Shown piece by piece: positions 48,028 through 57,362 of a stretch of 64,000 nt of DNA (position 1 is the stretch's first letter; each line of letters starts with the position of its first letter). The stretch covers positions 261,221 to 325,220 of the forward strand of contig NZ_JADHDY010000001.1 of assembly GCF_016820535.1 (NCBI RefSeq), read 5' to 3'. The notes under the pieces were generated by a model. It was not told where the DNA came from. It saw nothing but the letters and a program-made list of their open reading frames with translations, and ran no database searches. The DNA is from Sporosarcina beigongshangi. GTDB taxonomy: Bacteria > Actinomycetota > Actinomycetes > Actinomycetales > Micrococcaceae. The translations under genes were made by a program, and so were the position numbers.

Positions 48028-49194
48028 ATGAAGCTTCGAATTCCCCGTGCACTCGGCATGGCCGCAGTGGCCGCAACCGTCCTGGCCACCACGGCCTGTG
48101 GCGGCATTCTTGGCGGGGGAGGTGAGAAAACCGCAGACTCCGGGCCCATCAAGATCGCGGCCGTCATCCCGCTGTCCGGATCCAGCGCACCCACCGGCGC
48201 GTATATGAAGAACGGCATGCAGATGGCCGTCGACGAGATCAACGCGAAGGGCGGCGTCCTGGGCCGCCAGCTCCAGCTTGACGCCGAAGATGAGGCCTGC
48301 GACCCGACCCAGGCGGCGGCCGCCGCCAACAAGGCAGTCTCCAACGGCGCCGTGATCTCCGTGGGCGGCTACTGCTCCGGCGCCACGCTGCCCACTCTGC
48401 CCATCTTCCAAAAAGCCAACATCCCCATGATCATCCCGGCAGCCAACTCGCAGGACCTGGTCAACCAGAAGCTGCCCAACGTCTTCCTCATCAACGGAAC
48501 CGGTGCCCAGCAATCGGCGGCGGCCGTGAAATTCATGGTCAAGGACGGCGTGAAGTCCGTGGCACTGGTGGACGACAACACCAGCTACTCCAAGGACATC
48601 GCCACCGAGACCAAGAAGGACCTGGATGCCGACGGAACCGTCAAGGTTGCCCTGTCCACCTCGGTGACAGCCGGTGAAAGCGACTACTCCTCGGTGGTCC
48701 ACGACATCATGGGCGCCAACCCGGACATGCTCTACTGGACCGGCTACTACCAGGAGGGCGGCCTGATCATCAACCAGCTCAAGGCGGCCGGCTACGCTGG
48801 CAAGATCATGGTGGCCGACGGCAGCGTTGACGCGTCCCTGATCAAGATCGCCGGCGGGTCCAACGCAGAGGGCGTCCTCGCCACCATGACCCAGACCCCG
48901 GACACCATCAAGGGTGCCGAAAGCTGGATTGCGGACTACACCAAGCAGTTCGGCAGCGCGCCCGGTCCATACTCCACCCAGTCCTACGACGCCGTCCGGG
49001 TGGCCGCCGAAGCCATCACCAAGGCCGGCAGCACCGACGGCACCAAGGTCATCGCGGCCCTTGAAGCCATTGACGGCTTTGAACTGTTCTCCGGACCGTT
49101 GAAGTTCACGCCGGAACACACGCTGTCCAGCGGCGGATTTCAGATCCTTGTGGTCCAGGACGGCAAGTTTGTCCTCAAAGACGCCCTGAGCTGA
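48028..49194 (+). CDS. branched-chain-type ABC transporter substrate-binding lipoprotein
   Basis: A 388-aa periplasmic-binding-fold type I protein. The signal MKLRIPRALGMAAVAATVLA ends in the lipobox TTACGG. IKIAAVIPLSGSSAPTGAYMKNG opens the Leu/Ile/Val-binding fold, and VGGYCSGATLPTLPIFQKANIPMI, YSKDIATE and STQSYDAVRVAAEAI follow. GGAG nine bases upstream supports ATG 48028. With the four genes after it this forms a complete importer. The catabolic genes of the island suggest proline, hydroxyproline or peptides of collagen type as substrate rather than leucine. Confidence 0.92.
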   Translation: MKLRIPRALGMAAVAATVLATTACGGILGGGGEKTADSGPIKIAAVIPLSGSSAPTGAYMKNGMQMAVDEINAKGGVLGRQLQLDAEDEACDPTQAAAAANKAVSNGAVISVGGYCSGATLPTLPIFQKANIPMIIPAANSQDLVNQKLPNVFLINGTGAQQSAAAVKFMVKDGVKSVALVDDNTSYSKDIATETKKDLDADGTVKVALSTSVTAGESDYSSVVHDIMGANPDMLYWTGYYQEGGLIINQLKAAGYAGKIMVADGSVDASLIKIAGGSNAEGVLATMTQTPDTIKGAESWIADYTKQFGSAPGPYSTQSYDAVRVAAEAITKAGSTDGTKVIAALEAIDGFELFSGPLKFTPEHTLSSGGFQILVVQDGKFVLKDALS

Positions 49195-49272
49195 CCATGC
49201 GCAACCGGCGGGCGGGCAGCCCGCCGGTAGCCCCTGGTTCCCGACCGGATTCAACGCCAAGGCAGGACAAGC

Positions 49273-50166
49273 ATGACCCAACTCATCTGGAACGGCCTTT
49301 TTGTGGGCTCGTTCTACGCACTCGTCGCCCTGGGCTATTCAATGGTCTACGGCATCATCAAGCTGCTGAACTTCGCCCATGGCGACATTTACATGCTCGG
49401 CGCTTTCATCGGATTCGCCATGTTGACCTCCGTCGGTGTGATCCCGGCGTCCCTGTCCATCACGGCGCTGCTCATTGTGCTGCTGCTGGTCATGATCAGC
49501 ACAGGCGCCATCGGCGTCGCCATTGAGCGCGTGGCCTACAGGCCGCTGCGCAACTCGCCGCGACTGGCCGTGCTGATCACGGCCGTGGGCGCATCCTTCA
49601 CCCTGGAGTACGGGGTCGCGGCCATGGCAGGACCCAACCCAAGGGTGTTCCCCGTACGCCTGGAAGGACAGACCTTCGACATCCTGGGTGCACGCATCTC
49701 CGCACCCCAGATCGTCCTCATGGTGGTGGCCGTGATCCTCATGCTGGGGCTGAACTCCTACGTCCAGCGCACCTCCATGGGGCGGGCCATGCGCGCCATC
49801 GCCCTTGACCCCAAGGGCTCGCTGCTTATGGGCATCAACGTCAACAAGGTCATCACCTGGACGTTCTTCATCGGCTCCGCGCTGGCAGGTGCGGCCGGTG
49901 TCATGGCCGGCGCCTATTACGGGAAAATCGACTTCCTCATGGGCTTCATCATCGGCCTGAAGGCGTTTACCGCCGCCGTCATCGGCGGCATCGGCAACAT
50001 CAAGGGTGCCATGCTGGGCGGCCTGCTGCTGGGCCTGCTGGAGGCCTTCGGCTCGCAATGGCTCGGCGGCCAGTGGCGCGACGTCTTCACCTTTGCCGTG
50101 CTGATCCTGTTCCTGACCTTGAAACCCACCGGCCTGCTGGGCGAACGAGTGACGGAGCGTGTCTAG
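49273..50166 (+). CDS. livH: branched-chain-type ABC permease LivH
   Basis: A 297-aa membrane protein with about eight segments; YALVALGYSMVYGIIKLLNFAHGDIYMLGAF is the LivH N-terminal signature, and VIGGIGNIKGAMLGGLLLGLLE the ATPase-contact region. Its stop TAG abuts the start of livM. Confidence 0.93.
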   Translation: MTQLIWNGLFVGSFYALVALGYSMVYGIIKLLNFAHGDIYMLGAFIGFAMLTSVGVIPASLSITALLIVLLLVMISTGAIGVAIERVAYRPLRNSPRLAVLITAVGASFTLEYGVAAMAGPNPRVFPVRLEGQTFDILGARISAPQIVLMVVAVILMLGLNSYVQRTSMGRAMRAIALDPKGSLLMGINVNKVITWTFFIGSALAGAAGVMAGAYYGKIDFLMGFIIGLKAFTAAVIGGIGNIKGAMLGGLLLGLLEAFGSQWLGGQWRDVFTFAVLILFLTLKPTGLLGERVTERV

Positions 50167-51291
50167 ATGAGCGACAACGTTGACACCTCCACCGCCCCGC
50201 GCCTGATCGGCAAACCCGCCAGCGCCGTCTCCCGGCTGTTTGAAAGCAAGCAGCTGGGCTGGGCCGCCTTCGCCATCGCGGTGGTGTTCCCCTTTGTCAT
50301 CGCCAACAACTACGCCATGAACATCGCCACGACGGCAGTGATCTTCGTGCTGCTGGCCTCCGGCCTGAACATGGTGGTGGGCTACTGCGGGCTGCTGGAC
50401 CTGGGCTACATCGCCTTCATGGCTGTGGGCGCCTACACGGCAGGCATCGTGTCCAAGGCCTTTGAGCTGCCCATTCTCTACACCATCCCCGCAGTCATCA
50501 TCATGTGCATCTTGTCCGGCCTGGTCATCGGCGGCCCCACGCTGAGGCTGCGCAGCGACTACCTGGCCATCGTGACGCTGGGATTCGGCGAGATCATCCG
50601 CCTGACGGCCAACAACCTGGACATCACCGGCGGCCCGTCCGGCATCTACGGCATCCCTGGCATTGAACTGTTCGGCCTGGACCTGTCGGCGCCCGTCTCG
50701 TTCTACTACTTCTGCGTTGTGGTGGTTGCCCTGCTGGTCCTGGGCTCGGCACGACTGGGCAAATCACGGCTGGGCCGGGCATGGCGCTTTGTCCGCGAGG
50801 ACGAGGATGCGGCCGAGGCCATGGGCATCCACACCTACAAGGTGAAGCTGGCCGCTTACATCTTTGGCGCCGTCTGGGGCGGCTTCGGAGGCCTGCTGTT
50901 CGCCGCGCACCTCTCCGCCATCTCACCGCAGAGTTTTGTGTTTCTGCAATCCGCACTGGTCCTCATGGCCGTGGTGCTGGGCGGCATGGGCAACACCCGC
51001 GGAGTGGTGGTGGGCGCCGTCGTCATTTCCCTGATGCCGGAGCTGCTGCGTGACATGGGCAACCTGCGCTACGTCATCTTCGGCGTCGTGCTGGTGGCCA
51101 TGATGGTCCTGCGGCCCCAGGGCTTCTGGCCCGCCCGGGCCTACGAACCCGAACGGCCCGTCCCAGACATCGATCCGCCGGGCGGCGGTCCCGGAAAGCC
51201 CGACGGCGGCACGCGTCCGGCTGCCCGCGGCCGCAGGAACCGGGGTGCCGGGGACGCCGGGGCGGACAGCGCGAAGGGAGGGGCCGCATGA
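50167..51291 (+). CDS. livM: branched-chain-type ABC permease LivM
   Basis: A 374-aa permease. GLNMVVGYCGLLDLGYIAFMAVGAYTAGI and SDYLAIVTLGFGEIIRL are typical of LivM, and VVLGGMGNTRGVVVGAVV is the coupling region. The last 45 residues are a hydrophilic Pro/Gly/Arg tail (PPGGGPGKPDGGTRPAARG), longer than usual. Start is directly after the livH stop; its end overlaps livG by four bases (ATGA). Confidence 0.93.
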   Translation: MSDNVDTSTAPRLIGKPASAVSRLFESKQLGWAAFAIAVVFPFVIANNYAMNIATTAVIFVLLASGLNMVVGYCGLLDLGYIAFMAVGAYTAGIVSKAFELPILYTIPAVIIMCILSGLVIGGPTLRLRSDYLAIVTLGFGEIIRLTANNLDITGGPSGIYGIPGIELFGLDLSAPVSFYYFCVVVVALLVLGSARLGKSRLGRAWRFVREDEDAAEAMGIHTYKVKLAAYIFGAVWGGFGGLLFAAHLSAISPQSFVFLQSALVLMAVVLGGMGNTRGVVVGAVVISLMPELLRDMGNLRYVIFGVVLVAMMVLRPQGFWPARAYEPERPVPDIDPPGGGPGKPDGGTRPAARGRRNRGAGDAGADSAKGGAA

Positions 51292-52124
51292 GCCCGCTGC
51301 TTGAGGTCAGGGACCTGCAAATTGCCTTTGGCGGCGTCAAGGCCGTCAACGGGCTCAGCTTCAGCGCCGATGCCGGTGAGATTGTCTCCGTGATCGGGCC
51401 CAACGGTGCCGGAAAGACCAGTGCCTTCAACTGCATCACCGGCTTCTACAAGCCGGTGAGCGGCTCCGTAACGGTGGACGGCCAGGACGTCACGGGCAAG
51501 CGCCCGGCCGTGATTGCCGCGACCGGGGTGACCCGGACCTTCCAGAACCTGCGGCTGTTCCCGGACCTGACGGTCTTGGACAACGTCCGCGGCGGCATGC
51601 ACCTGTACGGCGGCCAGAACTTCCTGGACTCCCTGTTCCACACTCCGCGGTTCAAGAAAAGCGAGCTCTACTACACGGAGGAGGCCCACCGCTGGCTGGA
51701 CTTTGTGGGGTACAAGGGCGGGCGCGGGATCCCCGTCCGCAACCTCGCCTACGGCCAGCAGCGGCAGGTGGAGATGGCCCGGGCCATGGCGCGCAGGGCC
51801 AAGCTGGTGCTGCTCGACGAGCCCGGGGCCGGGCTGAACCATTCCGAAAAGCAGGACCTGCTGGCACTGTGCCGCAAAATCCGGGACCTGGGGGCCGCCG
51901 TCGTGCTGATTGAGCATGACATGGGCGTGGTCATGGAGGTGAGCGAGCGCGTCGTGGTCATGAACTTCGGCAAGGAGATTGCCGACGGCACGCCGGCGGA
52001 GGTCAAGCGGAACCCTGCCGTGATCGAGGCCTACCTGGGCAAGGACGACGACAGCGATGCGGGCGGCAATCCCGCTGCAGGGGAAGGCACCGGGGACAAC
52101 GAACCGGAAGGGGGCGGAGCCTGA
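51288..52124 (+). CDS. livG: branched-chain-type ABC ATPase LivG
   Basis: A 278-aa ATPase. Walker A GPNGAGKTSAFN, LivG-type insertion with FQNLRLFPDLTVLDNV, signature as LAYGQQRQVEMARAM, Walker B LVLLDEPGAGLN, H-loop IEHDMGVVMEV. The C-terminal tail is acidic and Gly-rich (DDDSDAGGNPAAGEGTGD). Confidence 0.94.
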   Translation: MSPLLEVRDLQIAFGGVKAVNGLSFSADAGEIVSVIGPNGAGKTSAFNCITGFYKPVSGSVTVDGQDVTGKRPAVIAATGVTRTFQNLRLFPDLTVLDNVRGGMHLYGGQNFLDSLFHTPRFKKSELYYTEEAHRWLDFVGYKGGRGIPVRNLAYGQQRQVEMARAMARRAKLVLLDEPGAGLNHSEKQDLLALCRKIRDLGAAVVLIEHDMGVVMEVSERVVVMNFGKEIADGTPAEVKRNPAVIEAYLGKDDDSDAGGNPAAGEGTGDNEPEGGGA

Positions 52125-52834
52125 TGTCGATGCTCGAATTTGAAAACGTCGAGGTGTTTTACGGCAAGATCCAGGCGCTGCGCGGCATGAGCATCCGGGT
52201 GGAAGAGGGCGAGATCGTCTCATTGCTGGGGAACAACGGGGCGGGCAAGACCACCACGCTGTCCACGGCATCGGCCATTGTGAAGGCGAACTCGGGCAGG
52301 ATCAGCTTTGCCGGCTCGGACATCACGCGCGCCAAGCCGTGGGACGTGGTGGCCGGCGGACTCATCCACGTGCCGGAAGGGCGGCGGATCTTCTCCACCC
52401 TGACGGTGGCGGAAAACCTGCAGCTGGGCGGCTACATGGTCAAGGAGCGCGGCGCCGTGGCCAAGCGGATGAAGGAGGTCTATGAGATGCTGCCGTTGCT
52501 GGCAGAGCGCCGCAACCAGCAGGGAGGCACCCTGTCCGGCGGCGAGCAGCAAATGCTGGCCATTGGTCGCGCACTCATTGCCGGGCCGAGGATGCTCATG
52601 CTGGATGAACCATCCATGGGGCTGGCGCCGCTCATCGTGGCCCAGGTCATGGAAGTCATCAAGGGCGTCAACGCCAACGGCACCACGGTGCTGCTGGTGG
52701 AGCAAAATGCGCGGGCAGCCCTGAAAATCACCAGCCGCGGCTACGTGATTGAAGGCGGCGCCACCACCATGACGGGAACAGGGCCGGAACTGCTGGCCGA
52801 TTCACGGATCGTGGAGGCATATCTTGGCGCCTGA
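52124..52834 (+). CDS. livF: branched-chain-type ABC ATPase LivF
   Basis: A 236-aa ATPase: Walker A GNNGAGKTTTLS, HVPEGRRIFSTLTVAENL (LivF hallmark), signature LSGGEQQMLAIGRAL, Walker B MLMLDEPSMGLAP, LLVEQNARAAL. Its ATG overlaps the livG stop (TGATG), and its end overlaps the next gene by 11 bases. Confidence 0.95.
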   Translation: MSMLEFENVEVFYGKIQALRGMSIRVEEGEIVSLLGNNGAGKTTTLSTASAIVKANSGRISFAGSDITRAKPWDVVAGGLIHVPEGRRIFSTLTVAENLQLGGYMVKERGAVAKRMKEVYEMLPLLAERRNQQGGTLSGGEQQMLAIGRALIAGPRMLMLDEPSMGLAPLIVAQVMEVIKGVNANGTTVLLVEQNARAALKITSRGYVIEGGATTMTGTGPELLADSRIVEAYLGA

Positions 52835-53870
52835 GCCGGGCACGCGGCTGGAGGGCGCGGCGCAGGCCGCGGCCTGGGCGGTCACCACGGTGGACTACCA
52901 CACGGGCGGGGAGCCGTTCCGGATCGTGCCGGAGCTGCCCATCGAAATCCCTGGGGCCACGGTCCTGGACCGGCGCCAGTCCGCCCAGACGGGGCCGGCC
53001 GACGTGCTGCGCCGGCTGCTGGTCAACGAACCCCGCGGCCACGCCGACATGTACGGCGGCTTCATCGTCCCTCCCAACGATCCCGGCGCCCACCTCGGTG
53101 TGCTGTTCTGGCACAAGGACGGATTCTCCACAGCCTGCGGCCACGGCACCATCGCGCTCGGCGCCTGGGCGGTGGAATCCGGGCTCGTGCCGGCCCCGGA
53201 CGACGGCGACACAGACGTGCTCATCGACGTCCCCTCGGGGCGTGTCACGGCCCGGGTGACGACCGTGGCCGGCCGGGTGGACACCGTCACCTTCCTCAAC
53301 GTGCCCTCCGCCGTCATGGCCCGCGGCATCACCGTGGACACTCCGGGCTTCGGCACCCTCACCGTGGATGTGCTGTGGGGCGGCGCACTGTACGCCTCAC
53401 TCACCGCAGAGGCAGCGGGACTGGAGGTCGCGCCGTCGTGCTTGGTCCGGCTGATCGAAGCGGGGCGGCAGATCAAGGCCGCGCTCGCCGGCCATCCCGC
53501 GGCGCGGCACCCCGGCGAGCCGCGGCTGGACGGCATCTACGGCACCATCTTCCATGAGGCCATGGACCCGGTGGACGGCAACCTGGCGCAGCGCAACGTC
53601 ACCATTTTCGCCGACGGGCAGGTGGACCGTTCGCCGTGCGGCTCGGGAACCGCGGCCCGTGTGGCGGGGCTGGATGACTCCGGCGAGCTTGCGGACGGGG
53701 CGGTGCTGGAGCATTTCTCCATTGTGGACTCGCACTTTGCGGCGCGTGTGGCGTCCCGGGAGGAATCGGGGGTGGTCGTGGGCGTTCGCGGCACTGCCTT
53801 TGAGGTGGCCCGGTGCTCGTTCACGCTGGATGCACGGGACACGCTCGGACTCGGATTCGTGCTGCGCTAG
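52824..53870 (+). CDS. proline racemase-family enzyme, Cys/Cys type
   Basis: A 348-aa enzyme with both catalytic cysteines: STACGHGTIALGAW near residue 102 and DRSPCGSGTAARVAGL near residue 268. It is closest in pattern to the Cys/Ser protein at 38061 (shared NEPRGHADMYGGF, FRIVPELP), not to the epimerase at 56361. Proline racemase or a 3-/4-hydroxyproline epimerase are possible. TTG 52824 inside the livF end is the likely start, giving a short N-terminal extension before VTTVDYHTGGEPFR; it would be coupled to livF translation. Confidence 0.88.
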   Translation: MAPEPGTRLEGAAQAAAWAVTTVDYHTGGEPFRIVPELPIEIPGATVLDRRQSAQTGPADVLRRLLVNEPRGHADMYGGFIVPPNDPGAHLGVLFWHKDGFSTACGHGTIALGAWAVESGLVPAPDDGDTDVLIDVPSGRVTARVTTVAGRVDTVTFLNVPSAVMARGITVDTPGFGTLTVDVLWGGALYASLTAEAAGLEVAPSCLVRLIEAGRQIKAALAGHPAARHPGEPRLDGIYGTIFHEAMDPVDGNLAQRNVTIFADGQVDRSPCGSGTAARVAGLDDSGELADGAVLEHFSIVDSHFAARVASREESGVVVGVRGTAFEVARCSFTLDARDTLGLGFVLR

Positions 53871-53927
53871 GCGCGCCGGGGGAGCGGCTGGGGGGCGTTC
53901 CTGCGGCCAACTTGAGAGGATGGGGCC

Positions 53928-55232
53928 ATGAGCGAAACCAAGTACATCATCCCCGGCATGGCCGTGACCGACTTCTTCACCGAGGTTCCGCTGGACTGGT
54001 TCAACCCGTCCTCCACCAAAACCATCAACGTGTTTGCGCGCGAACTGGTGGACCCCGTCCGCCGCGGTGAGGAACTGCCCGTCATGGTGTTCCTGCAGGG
54101 CGGCCCCGGCGGGAAGGGGCCCCGGCCGCTGGGTGCCACCGGCTGGATCGGCCAGGCGTTGAAGACCCACCGCGTGCTCCTGCTGGACCAGCGCGGCACC
54201 GGGCGCAGCACCCGCATCGACGCCGCCACCATGGCCCGCTTCGGTGAGGGCCCGGCCGCGGACGCCGCCGGAGCCGACTACCTGTCCCGCTTCCGGGCGG
54301 ACTCGATCGTGGCCGACGCCGAGCACATCCGCAAGACCCGCTACGCCGGCCGCCGCTGGTCCACCATGGGGCAGAGCTACGGCGGCTTCCTGACGCTGAC
54401 GTACCTCTCGCGCGTGCCCGAGGCCCTCGACGCCTGCTATGTCACCGGCGGCCTGGCCAGCATCTGGCCCGACGCCTCCGAGGTCTACCGCCGCACGTTC
54501 CCGCGCACGGCCGGGAAAAACCGCCAGTTCTACGCGCGCTACCCGCACCAGGAGGAGCAGGTGGCCGCCATCGCCGATTACCTCGAGGCCCATGATGTCC
54601 GCCTGCCCGACGGCGACCGGCTCACCGTCCGCCGCTTCCAGACGCTGGGGATCGACTTCGGCATGAAGCCCGGCTTCGAGCGCATGCACTGGCTGCTCGA
54701 GGAGGCGTTCACGGACGCGGGAACCCTCAGCGACGGCTTCCTGTCGCAGGTTCTTGCGCGGACGTCCTTTGCCGAGAATCCGTTGTTTGCCGCGCTCCAG
54801 GAGAGCATCTACTCGCACGGCGGCAACGGTCCCACCAACTGGGCTGCCGAGCGGGAGCGGGCCAACCACCCCGACTTTGCCGAGACCGCCCGGCCCCTGC
54901 TGTTCACGGGCGAGATGATGTTCCCCTGGATGTTTGAGGAGATCCGCCTGCTGCGCCCCTTCGCCGGGGCCGTCAACGAGATGGCCCGCCGCGCAGACTA
55001 CAGCGAGCTGTACGACGTGGAACGCCTGGCCGCCAACGAGGTCCCCGTGGCCGCCGCCGTCTACTACGACGACATGTATGTGGACGCCGGGCTGCAGCTG
55101 GACACGGCGGCAGCCGTGGGCAATGTGCACGCCTGGGTCACCAACGAGTTTGAGCACGACGGCATCGGCGACGACAGGGTATTTGCCAACCTGCGCCGGA
55201 CCGTCGATGAACTCGGCGGGCCCCTGAGGTAG
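53928..55232 (+). CDS. prolyl aminopeptidase-type alpha/beta hydrolase (S33)
   Basis: A 434-aa alpha/beta hydrolase. FLQGGPGGKGPRPLG is the oxyanion/HGGP-type motif of proline iminopeptidases, LLLDQRGTGRSTR follows, and the nucleophile elbow is GQSYGGFLTLTYLSR. It removes N-terminal proline from peptides, which fits its place among proline and hydroxyproline catabolic genes. No signal peptide, so it acts on imported peptides. The start follows GAGGAT by six bases (53916-53921), suggesting its own leaderless promoter. Confidence 0.9.
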   Translation: MSETKYIIPGMAVTDFFTEVPLDWFNPSSTKTINVFARELVDPVRRGEELPVMVFLQGGPGGKGPRPLGATGWIGQALKTHRVLLLDQRGTGRSTRIDAATMARFGEGPAADAAGADYLSRFRADSIVADAEHIRKTRYAGRRWSTMGQSYGGFLTLTYLSRVPEALDACYVTGGLASIWPDASEVYRRTFPRTAGKNRQFYARYPHQEEQVAAIADYLEAHDVRLPDGDRLTVRRFQTLGIDFGMKPGFERMHWLLEEAFTDAGTLSDGFLSQVLARTSFAENPLFAALQESIYSHGGNGPTNWAAERERANHPDFAETARPLLFTGEMMFPWMFEEIRLLRPFAGAVNEMARRADYSELYDVERLAANEVPVAAAVYYDDMYVDAGLQLDTAAAVGNVHAWVTNEFEHDGIGDDRVFANLRRTVDELGGPLR

Positions 55233-55311
55233 CGTGCGGCCGCGGGATTGTGCGCCGGTGCCGTGGACTGGCCGGGAGGATAAATTAGTCATCGCAACCC
55301 CTAGTGGCATG

Positions 55312-55327
55312 TGACATTGTACTGTTA
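55312..55327 (+). promoter_or_regulatory. candidate GntR operator before the deaminase gene
   Basis: TGACA-TTGTAC-TGTTA is one base away from the palindrome TGACA-N6-TGTCA found at 60897-60912. It lies about 100 bases before ATG 55425. Confidence 0.5.
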
Positions 55328-55424
55328 CTCTGGTCACGTAATGCTTTGTTGGCAGCGCTGCCGGCATTCCCTTGCGGACGGCGCAGCCTGCATCCATGGC
55401 GGCCCCACCTGCAAGGAGACATTC

Positions 55425-56330
55425 ATGACCACCCGCACCCAGCCCTGGCAGGGCATCCACGTTGCCACGGCGCTTCCCTTCAATGACGACCTCAGCGTCG
55501 ACTACGGAGCCTTCGGCGAGCACGTGGCCTGGCTGGCAGCCAACGGCTGCGACGGCGTCTGCCCCAACGGCTCGCTCGGCGAATACCAGACCCTGACCGA
55601 CACGGAACGGGCCAAGGTGGTGGAAACCGCCGTCGCCGCATCCCCTGAGGGCTTCACCGTCATGCCGGGCGTCGCTGCCTACGGTGCAGCGGAATCCCTC
55701 CGCTGGGCGGAGCAGGCCCGCGACGCCGGTGCCGCCTCAGTGCTGGCCCTGCCGCCGAACACGTTCCGGGCCGACGATGAGACCGTCATGGCCCACTACC
55801 GGGAGGTGGCCAAGGCCGGCCTGCCGATCGTGGCCTACAACAACCCCCTCGACACCAAGGTGGACCTGACGCCGCCGCTGCTGGCCCGCCTGCACGGCGA
55901 GGGCCTGATCGTCGCGGTCAAGGAGTTCACCGGCGACGTCCGCCGTGCCTACGAAATCGCCGAACTGGCACCGGAGCTGGACCTGCTGGTCGGATCCGAC
56001 GACGTCCTGCTCGAGATGGGCCTCGCGGGCGCCGTCGGCTGGATCGCCGGCTACCCCAACGCCATCCCACAAAGCACCGTGAACCTGTACAACCTGGCCA
56101 CGAGCGGCAGCATGGACGACATCGCCACGGCGCTGCCCATCTACCGGGACCTGCACGCCCTCCTGCGCTGGGACTCCAAGACCGAGTTTGTGCAGTCCAT
56201 CAAGCTGTCCATGGACATCGTGGGACGCAAGGGCGGCCCCTGCCGGCAGCCGCGCCTGCCGCTGTCGCCGGAACTGATCGCGCGCATCACGGCGGACACC
56301 GAGGCCGTCCTGGCCAAGGGCTACAAGTAG
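55425..56330 (+). CDS. DHDPS-family lyase, probable pyrroline-4-hydroxy-2-carboxylate deaminase
   Basis: A 301-aa dihydrodipicolinate-synthase-fold enzyme. CPNGSLGEYQTLTDTE corresponds to the family GTTGE motif (here GSLGE), PIVAYNNPLDTKVDL holds the tyrosine, and LIVAVKEFTGDVRRAYE the Schiff-base lysine. In the trans-4-hydroxyproline pathway an enzyme of this family turns 1-pyrroline-4-hydroxy-2-carboxylate into alpha-ketoglutarate semialdehyde and ammonia. The next gene is the matching epimerase 30 bases downstream. AAGGAG precedes ATG 55425. Confidence 0.9.
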   Translation: MTTRTQPWQGIHVATALPFNDDLSVDYGAFGEHVAWLAANGCDGVCPNGSLGEYQTLTDTERAKVVETAVAASPEGFTVMPGVAAYGAAESLRWAEQARDAGAASVLALPPNTFRADDETVMAHYREVAKAGLPIVAYNNPLDTKVDLTPPLLARLHGEGLIVAVKEFTGDVRRAYEIAELAPELDLLVGSDDVLLEMGLAGAVGWIAGYPNAIPQSTVNLYNLATSGSMDDIATALPIYRDLHALLRWDSKTEFVQSIKLSMDIVGRKGGPCRQPRLPLSPELIARITADTEAVLAKGYK

Positions 56331-56360
56331 CGCCCGGCGCCGGGACAAGGAAAAGCAGCC

Positions 56361-57362
56361 ATGCGCTCAAAGAGGGTGTTCCACGCCGTCGACTCCCACA
56401 CCGAGGGGATGCCCACCAGGGTGATCACCGGAGGCGTGGGCACCCTTCCCGGTGCCACCATGGCCGAGCGCCGCCAGTGGTTCATGGACAACATGGACGA
56501 CATCCGCACGCTGCTCATGTATGAACCCCGCGGGCACGCATCCATGAGCGGGGCCATCCTGCAGCCGCCCACCCGGGCGGATGCCGACTACGGGGTGCTG
56601 TTCATCGAGGTGTCCGGGCTGCTGCCGATGTGCGGACACGGCACGATCGGGGTGGCAACGGTCCTGGTGGAAACCGGAATGGTCCCTGTGCAGGAGCCCG
56701 TCACCACCATCCGGCTGGACACCCCGGCCGGGCTGGTCGTGGCGGAGGTCCACGTGGAAAACGGTGCGGCAAAATCCGTCACCATCACCAACGTCCCCTC
56801 CTTCTCGGTCGCCCTGGACCAAACCGTCAGCGTCCCCGGGTACGGGGATGTCCCGTACGACATGGCGTTCGGCGGAAACTTCTACGCCGTCGTCGACTTG
56901 GCGGAGCTGAAGCTGCCATTCGAGCGCGCAGCCAAGGACCGGCTGCTCGCGGCCGGACTGGCCATCATGGAGGCCATCAACGAAAGCAGCCCGCCCGTGC
57001 ACCCCGAGCGTCCGGACATCCACGGCTGCCACCACGTCTACCTCAAGGCGCCGGGCTCCACCGCCCAACACTCCCGCCACGCCATGGCCATCTTCCCGGG
57101 TTGGTTTGACCGCTCGCCCTGCGGCACCGGCACCAGTGCCCGCATGGCTGAACTGCACGCCCGCGGCGAACTGGCCCTGGAGACGGATTTCATCAACGAA
57201 TCCTTCATTGGCACGCGGTTCACCGGCAGGCTGGTCGGGGAAACCACCGTGGGCGGGTTCCCCTCGGTCATCCCCACCATCACGGGCCGTGCCTGGGTCA
57301 CCGGTATGGGCCAGTACCTGCTGGACCCGGACGACCCCTTCCCGGCAGGCTTCCTGCTGTGA
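56361..57362 (+). CDS. 4-hydroxyproline 2-epimerase
   Basis: A 333-aa proline racemase-family enzyme with Cys/Cys: LLPMCGHGTIGVATVL near residue 90 and DRSPCGTGTSARMAELH near residue 252. The start VFHAVDSHTEGMPTRVITGG and GGNFYAVVDL are typical of hydroxyproline epimerases. It converts trans-4-hydroxy-L-proline to cis-4-hydroxy-D-proline, the first step of the pathway completed by the oxidase (60912-63955) and the deaminase upstream. Its stop overlaps the aconitase X start (GTGA). Confidence 0.9.
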   Translation: MRSKRVFHAVDSHTEGMPTRVITGGVGTLPGATMAERRQWFMDNMDDIRTLLMYEPRGHASMSGAILQPPTRADADYGVLFIEVSGLLPMCGHGTIGVATVLVETGMVPVQEPVTTIRLDTPAGLVVAEVHVENGAAKSVTITNVPSFSVALDQTVSVPGYGDVPYDMAFGGNFYAVVDLAELKLPFERAAKDRLLAAGLAIMEAINESSPPVHPERPDIHGCHHVYLKAPGSTAQHSRHAMAIFPGWFDRSPCGTGTSARMAELHARGELALETDFINESFIGTRFTGRLVGETTVGGFPSVIPTITGRAWVTGMGQYLLDPDDPFPAGFLL

